Program-made: the position numbers and the translations under genes
Assembly: GCA_963764525.1 (NCBI GenBank)
Contig: CAVXTC010000036.1
Span: forward strand, 62,001-126,000
DNA from: DATDIC01 sp963764525
GTDB taxonomy: Bacteria; Pseudomonadota; Alphaproteobacteria; Acetobacterales; Acetobacteraceae
DNA: 64,000 nt
Direction of reading: 5' to 3'
Shown: positions 37,418 through 46,555 of the stretch, in pieces
Layout of the letters: each line of letters opens with the position of its first letter
How positions within the stretch are numbered: position 1 is the first letter of the stretch
The notes under the pieces: generated by a model
Databases searched by the model: none
The model's input: only the letters and a program-made list of their open reading frames with translations
Told to the model about the DNA's origin: nothing

Positions 37418-37849
37418 CTATCGCTCGGCTTTCCTGTGGCCAGAGTTGAGTGCGACGGTCACGTCGGCGCTGCGAAAGTCGTCGCCGATGAACAGCAACG
37501 GCGCTTCGCGGGTACGAGCCAGGGCGTACGAGAATGCGTCGCCAAAATTCAGTACCCCGCCATGCCCCATGCCGCGCCCGAACCGGATACGCGCCCGCAA
37601 TGCAAGCCGCGCATGCGCCTCATCGACCGGAGCGAGGGCAATACCGGCTTCGTCCAGGAACTCGTCAAGATCGTCGATCGCCCGCAGCCGGTCGGACTGG
37701 CGGCGGCCGGCCAGCACTGTCCCGGTTTCCAGGTAGGAGGCGACCGACATCACCCGGTCCGAATCGGCCGCTAGCCGAGCCACCAGCGCCGCAGCCGAGG
37801 GTTCGCCGAACAGAATTGCCACTGCGGCCGAGGAGTTGATGACGATCAT
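37418..37849 (-). CDS. vapC: VapC-type PIN-domain toxin with Asn at the first catalytic position
   Basis: 143 residues, length and order of a type II VapC ribonuclease. MIVINSSAAVAILFGEP opens the chain; most relatives have Asp where Asn5 stands (VID-S). Further on are YLETGTVLAG, with the conserved Glu, and the C-terminal LNFGDAFSYALARTREAPLL then FIGDDFRSADV, with the GDAFSYA acidic site intact. The start overlaps the vapB stop by 4 nt (ATGA), as is usual. Asn for Asp could weaken metal binding; the gene may still be active or only act in DNA-bound autoregulation. Confidence 0.9.
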   Translation of the reverse strand: MIVINSSAAVAILFGEPSAAALVARLAADSDRVMSVASYLETGTVLAGRRQSDRLRAIDDLDEFLDEAGIALAPVDEAHARLALRARIRFGRGMGHGGVLNFGDAFSYALARTREAPLLFIGDDFRSADVTVALNSGHRKAER

Positions 37850-38097
37850 TCCTGGTCACCGACTGCCCCATCCCATTCCCTCTGGCTGACCGGCCGGGTG
37901 TCGTAGGCGGTGCGCAGCCGGCTGGATAAGGCGCGCAGCCGGGTCGGCAGGCTGGCGGCGGTCTCGCGCCGGGTCCGCTCGCGGGCCAGACGCTCGCGCA
38001 AGGCGACGGTGACCGCCTCGGTCATTGTCTCGCCGGTCAGTCGGGTCAGGCTGCGCGCCAACTGGTCAGCTTCGGCGGTCTTGATGCTCAGTGCCAT
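37846..38097 (-). CDS. vapB: VapB-type antitoxin, ribbon-helix-helix-like (Rv0623/PSK type)
   Basis: 83 residues. MALSIKTAEADQLARSLTRL followed by GETMTEAVTVALRERLARER is the N-terminal DNA-binding part of the PSK/Rv0623-type VapB family; the C-terminal segment ending SQREWDGAVGDQE would wrap and neutralise VapC. ATG 38097 is chosen because MALSIK is the family start, although an in-frame ATG at 38109 exists. A perfect palindrome sits 15-33 nt upstream of this start. Order antitoxin then toxin with 4-nt overlap gives the usual coupled expression. Confidence 0.9.
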   Translation of the reverse strand: MALSIKTAEADQLARSLTRLTGETMTEAVTVALRERLARERTRRETAASLPTRLRALSSRLRTAYDTRPVSQREWDGAVGDQE

Positions 38098-38111
38098 AGC
38101 TGGCCCCATGT

Positions 38112-38130
38112 TCTAGACATTTTGTCTAGA
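38112..38130. promoter_or_regulatory. Likely vapBC autoregulatory operator
   Basis: A perfect 19-nt palindrome, TCTAGACA-TTT-TGTCTAGA, located immediately upstream of the vapB start. Toxin-antitoxin complexes bind such short inverted repeats over their own promoter. Binding by this VapBC pair is inferred from position and symmetry. Confidence 0.65.
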
Positions 38131-38248
38131 TAGTGGTTGCGCTGAATCTTTCCAGGGCCGGATTCCAAGCGCCGGTAATGATGTGCTCCTAACGTTTCGT
38201 CGCCCGCCTTCTGGCGCGGCGCCTGACTAGATGCGATAAGCAGCGGCG

Positions 38249-38918
38249 ATGCGTTACCTGTATCATCTGCCGCTGTCGCCCTATTCGCGCAAAATCCGGC
38301 TCGTGCTCGCGGAAAAGCGCCTGCCGTTCGAGTTGCGGCTGGAGAAGGTATGGGAGCGCCGGCCCGAATACCTGGAGCTGAACGCCGCCGGCACAGTGCC
38401 GACGCTGGTCGAGGACACCGGCATGGCGGTGCCCGAATTCGGGGGTGATCTGCGAATACCTGGATGAAGCCTATCCGGACACGCCGCTGATGGGCCGCAC
38501 GCTGGCTGAACGCGTAGAGGTTCGCCGGCTGGTGGCGTGGTTCGACGGCAAGTTCGGCGCCGAGGTGTCGCGCAACCTGCTGGGCGAGAAATTCATGAAG
38601 CGGCTGATCGGACGCGGCAATCCCGACGCGACCGCAATGCGCACCGGCTATGCGGCGATCCGCCATCACCTGCAATATATCGGCTGGCTGGCGGAAACGC
38701 GGAAATGGCTGGCTGGTGCGACGATCTCGCATGCGGATTTCGCGGCGGCGGCGCATCTGTCGGCGTTGGATTATATCGGGGATGTGGACTGGACGGTCTC
38801 GGTCCCGGCGAAGGAGTGGTACGCGCGCATCAAATCGCGGCCGAGCTTCCGGGGGTTGCTGGCGGACCGCGTGCCGGGGGTGACGCCGCCGGAGCATTAT
38901 ACCGATTTGGATTTCTGA
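38249..38918 (+). CDS. Glutathione S-transferase family protein, one frameshift as read
   Basis: About 222 residues after correction. MRYLYHLPLSPYSRKIRLVL, with the SPYSRKIR active-site loop, is followed by ELNAAGTVPTLVED (cis-Pro loop). Near 38436 one extra T breaks the frame; removing it gives VPESGVICEYLDEAYPDTPL, the E-S glutathione contact. The C-terminal helical domain runs ERVEVRRLVAWFDGKFGAEV to ATISHADFAAAAHLSALDYI, the S-x-ADF capping box. It ends near the HAD gene, in the same direction. Role probably glutathione-dependent detoxification or isomerisation; no partner enzyme identifies the substrate. Confidence 0.85.
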
Positions 38919-38986
38919 TAGCCCACCCGCATGTTTCCGACCGCTCCCTTGAGCCGCGGCGGGCGACGGGCTAACACCACCACATC

Positions 38987-39606
38987 ATGCAAGCGAAACG
39001 CAGTTCCGCCGTTTTCGATCTCGGCGGCGTCCTGATCGATTGGAACCCGCGCCACCTGTATCGCAAGTTGTTCGCGAATGCGGCGGAGATGGAACGGTTC
39101 CTATCCGAGATATGCTCGCCGGCCTGGAATCTGGAGCAGGACCGGGGGCGAAGCTGGGCGGAGGCGACCGCGTTGCTGACCGCTCGGCATCCCGACACAT
39201 TCAGAGCTGATCGAAGCGTATCGCGGCCGCTGGCACGAGATGCTGGGCGGTCCGATCGACGGCAGCGTGGCCATCCTGCGCGAGCTGAAGGATGCCGGCG
39301 TGCCACTGTACGGGCTCACCAATTGGTCGCATGAAACCTTCCCGCTGGCGCATGAGACTGTACGAATTCCTCGACTGGTTCGAGGTGATCATCGTCTCTG
39401 GGCAGGAGCGTCTGGTGAAGCCCGATCCACGCATTTTCCGACTGCTGGCGGATCGGCACGGGCTGGATTTCGGCGCGCTGGTCTATATCGACGACAACCC
39501 CAACAACGCGGAGGCGGCGACGGCGCTCGGCATGCATGGCATCCACTTCACCGACCCGCCGGCGCTCCGCCAGGAGCTGTCGACGCTCGGGCTGCTTTCG
39601 CGCTGA
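38987..39606 (+). CDS. HAD superfamily hydrolase (haloacid dehalogenase/epoxide-hydrolase-like), two frameshifts as read
   Basis: Three frames join into about 205 residues. Motif I: AVFDLGGVLIDWNPRHLYRK (nucleophile Asp). Middle: YRGRWHEMLGGPIDGSVAIL and motif II GLTNWSHETFPLA. Then YEFLDWFEVIIVSGQERLVK, with the motif III lysine, PDPRIFRLLADR and motif IV LVYIDDNPNNAEAATALGMH. Removing an A near 39197 and an A near 39356 restores continuity. The DxGGVxxxW form of motif I is typical of the YihX/2-haloacid dehalogenase-like branch, which hydrolyses sugar phosphates or C-halogen bonds. It starts 68 nt after the GST and ends 6 nt before the oxidoreductase. Confidence 0.85.
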
Positions 39607-39612
39607 CCGGTC

Positions 39613-40942
39613 ATGGGACCGCGCGTTGATCCTGTTACATCGGATGAAACAATCCCGGCGCGGGCCGCCGTGGTGGTGGTGGGCGGCGGCATCGTCGGGG
39701 TCAGCGCCGCGCACGCGCTGGCGCGCAAGGGCGTCTCGGTCGTGCTGTGCGAGAAAGGCCACATCGGTGGCGAGCAATCCAGCCGCAACTGGGGCTGGTG
39801 CCGCAAGATGGGGCGCGATCCGCGCGAAATTCCGCTGATCATCGAAAGCCTGCGGCTGTGGCAGGGCATGAACGAGACGGTCGGCGCCGAGACCGGCTTC
39901 CGCACCACCGGGATCATGTATCTCTGCGAGACCGACGCCGATGTGGCGCGGCGGGAAGCATGGCTGGAGCACGCGCGACCATACCAGCTCGACACGCGCA
40001 TGATCGGGCCGGATGAGATCGACCGGCTGATGCCGGGGGCGGGGCGGCGTTTCCGGGCAGCGCTCTACACGGAAAGCGATGGACGCGCCGAGCCGCAGAA
40101 GGCCGCGCCGGCGATCGCCGCAGCGGCGCGGCAGGCGGGTGCCGTGGTGCTGACCGATTGCGCGGTGCGCGGGGTGGAAACCAGCGGCGGACGGGTGGTT
40201 GCGGCGGTAACCGAAAAGGGGCGCATCGCGTGCGATTCCGTGCTGCTGGCCGGTGGCGCGTGGTCGCGATTGTTCTGCGGCAATCTCGGGCTGGATTTGA
40301 AACAGCTCAAGGTGCGGTCGTCGGTGATGCGCACCGAGAAACTGGACGGCGGGCCGGAGATTTCGGCCAGCGGCTCCGGCTTCGGGTTCCGGAAGCGGAT
40401 GGACGGCGGCTACACGGTGGCCAATCTGAACGCCAGCGTCACCGAGGTCGTGCCCGACAGCTTCCGGCTGGCGCGCGACTTCCTGCCGCTGTGGCGCTCC
40501 GGCCAGGCCAGTGTGCAGGTGCGGCTGAGCGGGAGGTTCCTGGAAGAAGCGCGCACGAAGCGTCGCTGGAAGCTGGATGAGCCATCGCCGTTCGAGGCGG
40601 TGCGCGTGCTCGATCCGGCGCCGCTGCCCAGGCTGAACGATCGGGCGCTGGCGTCGCTGACGCAGGCGTTCCCGGTGTTCGCACAGGCGCGCGTGGCGCA
40701 GCAATGGGCCGGCATGATCGACGTGACGCCTGATGCGGTGCCGGTGATTTCACCTGTCGCCGGAGTGCCGGGATTCTTCATCGCGACTGGGTTTTCCGGC
40801 CACGGGTTCGGCATCGGGCCGGCGGCCGGGCGGCTTGGCCGCCGACCTGATTACCGGCGATTCGCCGATCGTCGATCCCTCGCCGTTCCGTTTCGAACGA
40901 TTCACCGGCAGGGAGCGCGCGCAGCCGATGGTGGAGCTGTGA
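39613..40942 (+). CDS. FAD-dependent amino-acid oxidoreductase (DAO/DadA family), one frameshift as read
   Basis: About 442 residues after correction. The dinucleotide loop VVVVGGGIVGVSAAHALARK is followed by CEKGHIGGEQSSRNWGWCRK, then SDGRAEPQKAAPAIAAAARQ, LLAGGAWSRLFCGNLGLDLK, QWAGMIDVTPDAVPVISPVA and the FAD-phosphate loop FIATGFSGHGFGIGPAAGRL. Near 40831 an extra T shifts the frame; without it the tail reads AADLITGDSPIVDPSPFRFE. Such enzymes deaminate D-amino acids or oxidise N-methyl amino acids. The stop overlaps the GTG of the aminotransferase, and an amino-acid importer follows, so a catabolic unit is likely. Confidence 0.88.
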
Positions 40943-42102
40943 GCACGATACCGACTTTGGGGGCGGCGATCCGGCACGAATGGACGCTGGATCCGGAGTG
41001 GCTGACGGTGAATCACGGCTCGTTCGGTGCCACGCCGCGCGTGGTGCTGGCGGTGCAGGAAGACTGGCGGCGGCGCATGGAAGCGCAGCCGAGCCGCTTC
41101 ATGCGCGTGGTACTGCCGGACGCGCTGCGCGAAGCGGCCGGGCGGCTGGCGCGCTTCATGGGCGGCGCCGGCAAGGATCTTGCGTTTCTGGACAATGCGA
41201 CGGTGGGCTGCAACGCCGTGCTGCGATCTCGCCGGCTGGGCGCCGGAGACGAGGTGCTGGTGCTGACGCACGGCTATGGCGCGGTGCGCAACACAGTGCG
41301 TTACGTTACCGAATTGGCAGGCGCGCGCATGACCGAGGCGGCGGTGCCGTTCCCGAACCCGGATGCGGATGGTGTCGTTGCCGCTGCTGGAACAGGCGAT
41401 CACGCCGCACACGCGGCTTGGCGGTACTCGACCACATCACCTCATCCAGTGCGCTGGTGCTGCCGCTTGGGCGCATGATCGCGGCGTGCCATGCGCGGGG
41501 GGTGCCGGTGCTGGTGGATGGCGCGCACGGGCCGGGGCAGGTGGACATCGACCTGCCGGCGCTGGGCGCCGATTGGTACGTCGGCAACTGTCATAAATGG
41601 TTGTGCGCGCCGAAGGGCGCCGCGTTCATCTGGGCGGCGCCGGAGCGGCAGGACGGGTTGCATCCCGTTACCATCTCGCACGGTCTCGGGCAGGGGTTTT
41701 TGAAGGAGTTCGACTGGACGGGCACGCGCGATTTCAGTGCGTATCTGGCGGTGCCGGCGGCGCTCGACTTTCACGCGCGGCTGGGCGGGGCGGCGCTGCG
41801 GGCGCGCAATGTGGCGCTGGCGGCGGAGGCAACCGCGCTGATCGCGCGGCGGCTGAACACCGAGCCGGGCGCAACCGGCGCGTTGGCCGGCTCCATGGGC
41901 GATGGTGCGGCTGCCGGTGGGCGGGGAGGTTTCGGCGGAACGGGCGCGGTCGTTGCGCACGAAGCTGCTGGACGCGAAGACCGACGCGCCGCTGCACGCC
42001 CAGGCCGGCGGCATCTGGCTGCGGCTTTCGGCGCACGCGTACAACGAGCTGGCGGATTACGAGAAGCTGGCGGAGATCGCCGCGCGGGTGGCGCGAGACT
42101 GA
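40939..42102 (+). CDS. Class V aminotransferase (isopenicillin-N-epimerase-like), three frameshifts as read
   Basis: About 386 residues after correction. LDPEWLTVNHGSFGATPRVV opens the PLP fold, then FLDNATVGCNAVLRSRRLG and HGYGAVRNTVRYVTELAG. Removing T near 41392 and T near 41422 gives LEQAITPHTRLAVLDHITSS; then PVLVDGAHGPGQVDIDL (Asp binding PLP N1) and WYVGNCHKWLCAPKG with the Schiff-base lysine. Removing one G near 41895 reads into the C-terminal domain MVRLPVGGEVSAER to YNELADYEKLAEI. This is the CsdA/IPN epimerase-like branch, whose members epimerise or cleave amino acids. GTG start overlaps the upstream stop. Confidence 0.87.
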
Positions 42103-42125
42103 GGCCACCGGAACCGGAGGACCAT

Positions 42126-42993
42126 ATGAAAGCAATCGCCCTTGCCGTCGGCCTTGCGGCCGCGGTCGTTTGCGCCGGCAGCGCCTCGGCCGACGAGCTG
42201 TACGGCACGCTGAAGAAGATCCGCGACAGCGGCACCATCACGATCGGGCGCAGCGAGAATTCGGTGCCGTTTTCATATGCCGGCAGCGACGGCAACCCGA
42301 TCGGCTATTCGATCGAGCTGTGCGGCCACATCGTCGATGCGGTGAAGCAGGAGCTGAAGCTCGACAAGCTGACACGTGCGCTACGTCACGGTGATGGGCA
42401 CCACGCTGATCCCGCTGCTGGTGAACGGCACGATCGACATGGCGTGCTCCACCACCACGCACACGCTGGCCCGCCAGCGCCAGGTGGATTTCCTGCCGAC
42501 CATGTATATCACCGGCAACCAATTGCTGGTGCGCAAGGATTCCGGCATCCATGAGGTGGAGGACCTGAAGGGCAAGCGCGTGGCGGTGAACCAGGGCACC
42601 ACCAACGAGAAGATCATCAAGGCGATCGACGCGAAGGAGCATCTGGGGATCAGCTTCCTGGACACCGAGGATCAGCCGCGCGGCTGGCTGGCGTTCGAGA
42701 GCGGACGGGTGGATTGCTACGTGACCGATGCGATCGTGGAGCACGGGCTGATCTCCAAGGCGGCGCACCCGGAGCAATATGCGGTGGTGGGTCGGCTGCT
42801 GTCGTTCGATCCCTATTCCGTGGTGGTGCGGCGGGACGATTCGGCGTTCCGGCTGGTGGGGGTTCGCACGATTGCGGGGATGATCAAAAGCGGCGAGATG
42901 TTCAGGCTGTATGACAAATGGATCGGGCCAATCGCCGGACCGATGAGCCCGGAGCTGAAATACGTGCTGCAAGGGGAGGCTTATCCGGACTGA
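42126..42993 (+). CDS. Polar amino-acid ABC transporter substrate-binding protein, one frameshift as read
   Basis: About 288 residues after correction. Signal peptide MKAIALAVGLAAAVVCAGSA, cleaved about ASA|DE. The mature start TLKKIRDSGTITIGRSENSV then PFSYAGSDGNPIGYSIELCG is the SBP_bac_3 family. Removing an A near 42374 gives LTVRYVTVMGTTLIPLLVNG, then STTTHTLARQRQVDFLPTMY, LKGKRVAVNQGTTNEKII and DCYVTDAIVEHGLIS. This is the GltI/AatJ type that binds glutamate/aspartate or related dicarboxylic amino acids. It has an AGGA-like site near 42117 and is followed by matching permeases and ATPase, so the set is complete. Confidence 0.9.
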
Positions 42994-43005
42994 CGCTTTC
43001 ACCCG

Positions 43006-43728
43006 ATGCGGTATAGCTGGAACTGGTCGGTCCTGATCACGCCGCCCTATCTTGGCTGGATCCTGTCGGGGCTGATGTGGACGGTGCTGATCGCACTGGC
43101 CGGCTGGGTGATCGCGTTCAGCCTGGGCTCACTGCTCGGCATCGCTCGGACCGTGCGCAGCCGCACCGTGCGCGCGTTCGCAGCCGGGTATGTGGAACTG
43201 TTCCGCAACATCCCGCTGCTGGTGCAGATGTTCCTGTGGTATTTCGTGCTGCCCGAAGCCCTCCCCAAACCGGCCGGCGATTGGCTCAAACGCGGCCTGC
43301 CGCACGCCGAGTTCTGGACCGCGGTGGTCTGCCTGGGCCTCTACACCGCGGTGCGCATCTGCGAGCAGGTGCGGTCCGGCATCCAGTCGATCGCCGCCGG
43401 CCAGGCCAGCGCCGCACTGGCGACCGGGCTGACGCCGTTCCAGGTGTATCGCCATATCCTGCTGCCGAACGCCTACCGCATCATCCTGCCGGCGCTGACG
43501 ACCGAGTTCCTCAGCATCTTCAAGAACTCCTCATTGGCACTCACGATCGGCGTGCTGGAGCTGACCGGGCGTACCCGGCAGATTTCCGAATATACCATGC
43601 AGCCGATCGAGATGTTCCTGACCGCCACGGTGCTGTATGGCGCGGTCACGCTGAGCGTGGCCGGCGCGATGTGGCTGGTGGAAGGGCGCACCCGGTTTCC
43701 GGGCATGCTGACCTCCGAGGCGAGCTGA
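43006..43728 (+). CDS. Amino-acid ABC transporter permease (GltJ/HisQ-like)
   Basis: 240 residues. The frame MRYSWNWSVLITPPYLGWIL leads to LSGLMWTVLIALAGWVIAFS, then the family hallmarks YVELFRNIPLLVQMFLWYFV and FWTAVVCLGLYTAVRICEQV, RSGIQSIAAGQASAALATGL (EAA loop) and FQVYRHILLPNAYRIILPAL. Five spans are predicted. It begins 12 nt after the SBP stop and pairs with the next permease in a heterodimer. The N-terminal WNW-PPYLGWILSG form is common in glutamate/aspartate GltJ proteins. Confidence 0.94.
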   Translation: MRYSWNWSVLITPPYLGWILSGLMWTVLIALAGWVIAFSLGSLLGIARTVRSRTVRAFAAGYVELFRNIPLLVQMFLWYFVLPEALPKPAGDWLKRGLPHAEFWTAVVCLGLYTAVRICEQVRSGIQSIAAGQASAALATGLTPFQVYRHILLPNAYRIILPALTTEFLSIFKNSSLALTIGVLELTGRTRQISEYTMQPIEMFLTATVLYGAVTLSVAGAMWLVEGRTRFPGMLTSEAS

Positions 43729-43729
43729 G

Positions 43730-44386
43730 GTGACCGTTTTCACCTGGTCCTATTTCACCGGCATCTTGCCGCTGCTGCTGAGCGGGATGGCTGTCACGCT
43801 GCAGCTCACCGTGGTGTCGCTGGCGGGCGGGCTGCTGCTGGGCATGGTGCTCGCGGTGCTGCGCATCTCGCGTTTCCGGGCGGTGGCGCTGGCGGCGGGA
43901 CTTTATGTCAACCTGCTGCGGTCGCTGCCGCTGCTGCTGCTGATCTTCTGGTTCTACTTCCTGGTGCCGCTGCTGGTCGGCCGCCCGGTCGGCGGGATGA
44001 CCTCGGCGCTGATCGGCTTCATCCTGTTCGAGGGCGCGTATTTCTGCGAGATCATCCGCGCCGGCATCCAGAGCGTGCGGCGCGGCCAGGTGCTGGCAGG
44101 GCTGGCTTCGGGGCTGACTTACGCACAGACGATGCGGCGCATCGTGCTGCCGCAGGCGCTGCGCAACATGCTGCCGGTGCTGCTGACCGAGGCGATCAAT
44201 CTGTTCAAGAGCACCGCGCTGGTCTATGTCGTCGGCGTGCGCGATTTCCTGACGGCGGCCAGCATCATCGGCACGCGCGACAACGATCTGGTGCCATTGT
44301 ACCTGCTCGCGGCGGTTGTATATTTTCTGTTGTGCCTCACGGCGTCGCTGTCGGTCGGGCGGCTGCGACGGGGCTACGCGCTTTGA
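43730..44386 (+). CDS. Amino-acid ABC transporter permease (GltK/HisM-like)
   Basis: 218 residues, starting at GTG one base after the first permease stop. LPLLLSGMAVTLQLTVVSLA, GLYVNLLRSLPLLLLIFWFY, FILFEGAYFCEIIRAGIQSV, RRGQVLAGLASGLTYAQTMR (EAA loop) and IVLPQALRNMLPVLLTEAIN are the usual HisM/GltK blocks. Five spans. The stop TGA overlaps the TTG start of the ATPase gene (TTGA), so translation of the four transporter genes is linked. Confidence 0.94.
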   Translation: MTVFTWSYFTGILPLLLSGMAVTLQLTVVSLAGGLLLGMVLAVLRISRFRAVALAAGLYVNLLRSLPLLLLIFWFYFLVPLLVGRPVGGMTSALIGFILFEGAYFCEIIRAGIQSVRRGQVLAGLASGLTYAQTMRRIVLPQALRNMLPVLLTEAINLFKSTALVYVVGVRDFLTAASIIGTRDNDLVPLYLLAAVVYFLLCLTASLSVGRLRRGYAL

Positions 44387-45112
44387 TCTCGGTCGAGAAC
44401 GTCAGCAAATGGTACGGCGACGCGCAGGTGCTGAACGCGGTCAGCACCGGGGTGGCGCGCGGGGAGATCGTGGTGGTGTGCGGACCGTCCGGGTCCGGCA
44501 AAAGCACGCTGATCAAGTGCATCAACGGACTGGAGCCGATCCAGCAGGGCCGCATCGTGGTGGATGGCGACCTCGGTGGCCGACCGCGGCACCAACCTGC
44601 CGAAGCTGCGGGCGCGCATCGGGATGGTGTTCCAAAGCTTCGAACTCTACCCGCACATGACGGTGACGCAGAACATCATCCTGGCGCCGATGAAGGCGCT
44701 GAAGCGCCGGCGCGACGAAGCGGTGGCGCGCGCCCACGCGTTGCTCGATCGCGTCGGGATGCGGGAGCACGCCGACCGCTATCCGGCCAATCTGTCCGGC
44801 GGCCAGCAACAGCGCGTGGCGATCGCGCGCGCGCTGGCGATGGACCCGATCGCGATGCTGTTCGACGAACCGACCTCGGCGCTCGATCCGGAGATGATCA
44901 ATGAAGTGCTGGACGTGATGACCGCGCTGGCGCAGGACGGCATGACCATGATCGTGGTGACGCACGAGATGGGATTCGCTCGCCGGGTCGCCGATCGGGT
45001 GGTGTTCATGGACCAGGGGCGGATCGTCGAGGATTCCGCGAGCCGGAACTTCTTCGAGCAGCCGCGCAGTGAGCGGGCGCGGCTGTTCCTGTCGAAAATC
45101 TTGCAGCACTGA
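44383..45112 (+). CDS. Amino-acid ABC transporter ATP-binding protein (GltL/GlnQ-like), one frameshift as read
   Basis: About 242 residues after correction. ISVENVSKWYGDAQVLNAVS, Walker A CGPSGSGKSTLIKCINGLE, Q-loop IGMVFQSFELYPHMTVTQNI, signature LSGGQQQRVAIARALAMDP, Walker B MLFDEPTSALDPEMINEVL and the switch THEMGFARRVADRVVFMDQG. Near 44571 an extra G separates the Walker A and Q-loop parts; dropping it gives DGTSVADRGTNLPKLRARIG. The start seems to be TTG overlapping the permease stop. GlnQ/GltL-type ATPases energise the importer encoded just upstream. Confidence 0.9.
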
Positions 45113-45158
45113 TCGGCGCGGCCTGCTACAATCGGCGACCGGACAAGGGGAGGGTCGA

Positions 45159-45573
45159 ATGACCGATATGCAAGGCGGCTGTTTGTGCGGCAAGGTGCGT
45201 TACACGATCTCCGCTGAGCCGGTGTTCACTGGCGTCTGTCACTGCACGGATTGCCAGAAAGCCACCGGTTCCGCTTTCAACATCGTGGTGGCGGTGCCGA
45301 GTTCCTGGGGTGTCGGTGACAGGGCCGCTCAAATCCTATGTCAGCCGCGGCGACAGCGGTAAGGAACGCACCCGCCGCTTCTGCCCGGAATGCGGCTCGT
45401 CGATCGCCGGGGAGGCCGCGGCGATGCCGGGCGTCACGATGATTGAGGCGGGCACGCTGGACGATCCCTCGGCGATCCAGCCGGCGATGCACATCTATTG
45501 CCGCAGCAAGCTGGACTGGGTGCAGATCCCCGAGGGGGTCGGCGCGTTCGCGGAAATGCCGCCGGCCGGTTGA
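45159..45573 (+). CDS. GFA/CENP-V (Mss4-like) zinc-binding protein, one frameshift as read
   Basis: About 137 residues after correction. Zinc ligands occur as GGCLCGKVRYTI, VCHCTDCQKATGSAFN and RRFCPECGSSIAGEA, the complete cysteine set of the glutathione-dependent formaldehyde-activating enzyme superfamily. Near 45308 an extra G breaks the frame; removing it gives SSWVSVTGPLKSYVSRGDSG. The C-terminus HIYCRSKLDWVQIPEGV matches the short members often annotated as GFA-like, whose activity is unproven. A GGGGAGGG ribosome site precedes the ATG. It lies 46 nt after the ATPase and may belong to the same transcript. Confidence 0.85.
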
Positions 45574-45609
45574 CCAACCAGGGGGCGAGAGCCCCCTGCC
45601 CTGCCCGCT

Positions 45610-45894
45610 TCAGCGGCGCACGAACTTCACGAAGCGGCTGGTCTTGCTGCCCTGCTTGTCCTGATGCAGGAACGCGAGTTTGCGATCCTCGAAGGTCTCG
45701 AAGAATTCCTCCCAGGAAATCGGCTCGAGCTTTTCGTCCGGTTCGGCGAAGTCGATGCGCAGGATACCTTCGCCGTCGCTGCTTTCGGTGCCCTTCACCT
45801 TGCTCGGGCGGCCGCCCCGCTGTTCCACCCATTTGCGGATGAAATCATGATCCGTAGTGGCCGTTGCGCTGCTGCTGCTCATCTGTGTTGACAA
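45610..45894 (-). CDS. Small conserved protein of unknown function
   Basis: 94 residues. A Ser/Thr-rich start (MSTQMSSSSATATT) leads to DHDFIRKWVEQRGGRPSKVK, then GILRIDFAEPDEKLEPISWE, EFFETFEDRKLAFLHQDKQG and a basic end. I recognise it as the short alphaproteobacterial protein with the pattern RKWxExRGGxPxxVKGT and ISWxEFFxxFxxxxLAFLxQ, which databases sometimes mislabel as a glucan-branching enzyme. It has no catalytic domain of that kind. It could bind DNA or a partner protein; no role is known. It converges with the GFA-like gene. Confidence 0.8.
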   Translation of the reverse strand: MSTQMSSSSATATTDHDFIRKWVEQRGGRPSKVKGTESSDGEGILRIDFAEPDEKLEPISWEEFFETFEDRKLAFLHQDKQGSKTSRFVKFVRR

Positions 45895-46307
45895 GTCCTT
45901 CGTGAATGGCTGCCGGCTGAATGGCCGGCAGACGCGGCCGTTGCCGGTTGCCGGATGGCGTCACGGTGTTGTGCGCCAGATCGACGGTACGGCGGTACCG
46001 GCCTGCCCCGCTCTCGGTGACCGGGGGCGGGTCGCGGTTCTCGTCGGCTTGCGGATCCGGCGGTGGGCTTGGCAGCGTGCCGGCTGGCAGCGCGGCGCGC
46101 CGGCCCGGCAGGCCGTCGGTCTCACGCAAATGCTGCTCCACCGGCCCGTCCCGCGCTTCCGGGCTGCGTTTGGGTCCGCTCATTTGCATCCGATTCCTTG
46201 CGTCCGGGTGACGGCTGCAGCGGGAACGACGCGGCGCGCCGGTAGTTGCGCCAACCGCGCGCGAGAATTGGCGTTAGCGGAATGGCACGATCAATGAAGG
46301 AACCGCC
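45895..46307. other. Intergenic gap, possibly a small or decayed gene
   Basis: About 410 nt. A minus frame from about 46183 starts MSGPKRSPEARDGPVEQHLR, which resembles the opening of short alphaproteobacterial proteins, but it then loses character and overlaps the gene at 45610. No RNA gene or terminator is apparent. An AGGA ribosome site for the next small gene ends the gap. Confidence 0.4.
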
Positions 46308-46547
46308 ATGCTGAAGCCAAATGCGCCCATCACGAAGGGCGATCTGCACGCAAGACTGGAGCGGATGGACAGCGGCCTGTTTCGCGCCGTTTTCGCCGGC
46401 GAGCTCAATCCGGAGAACCCGGCGCCCGGGCAGGAAATGCCCGACGCCCATATCGGCGACAATGCCGAGGGCGTGAAGGCCTGGGTCGAAAGCCTGGCCC
46501 CGCAGCTTGGGTATCAGCGGGTAGTCTGGGATTCGGTCGAGCGGTGA
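46308..46547 (+). CDS. Small hypothetical protein
   Basis: 79 residues, acidic, no signal peptide or membrane segment. It reads MLKPNAPITKGDLHARLERM, DSGLFRAVFAGELNPENPAP, then EGVKAWVESLAPQLGYQRVV and a Trp-containing tail. A TGAAGGAACC ribosome site lies before the ATG and codon use matches the neighbours, so it is probably expressed. I do not recognise a named family. It faces the glycan operon tail to tail across a short GC-rich repeat. Confidence 0.65.
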   Translation: MLKPNAPITKGDLHARLERMDSGLFRAVFAGELNPENPAPGQEMPDAHIGDNAEGVKAWVESLAPQLGYQRVVWDSVER

Positions 46548-46555
46548 TCAGGGAG

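Noticed and set aside
45845..46183. Small minus-strand gene starting MSGPKRSPEAR
   Set aside because: Only the first residues look like a known small-protein start; the rest is Pro/Arg-rich without pattern and overlaps the gene at 45610.
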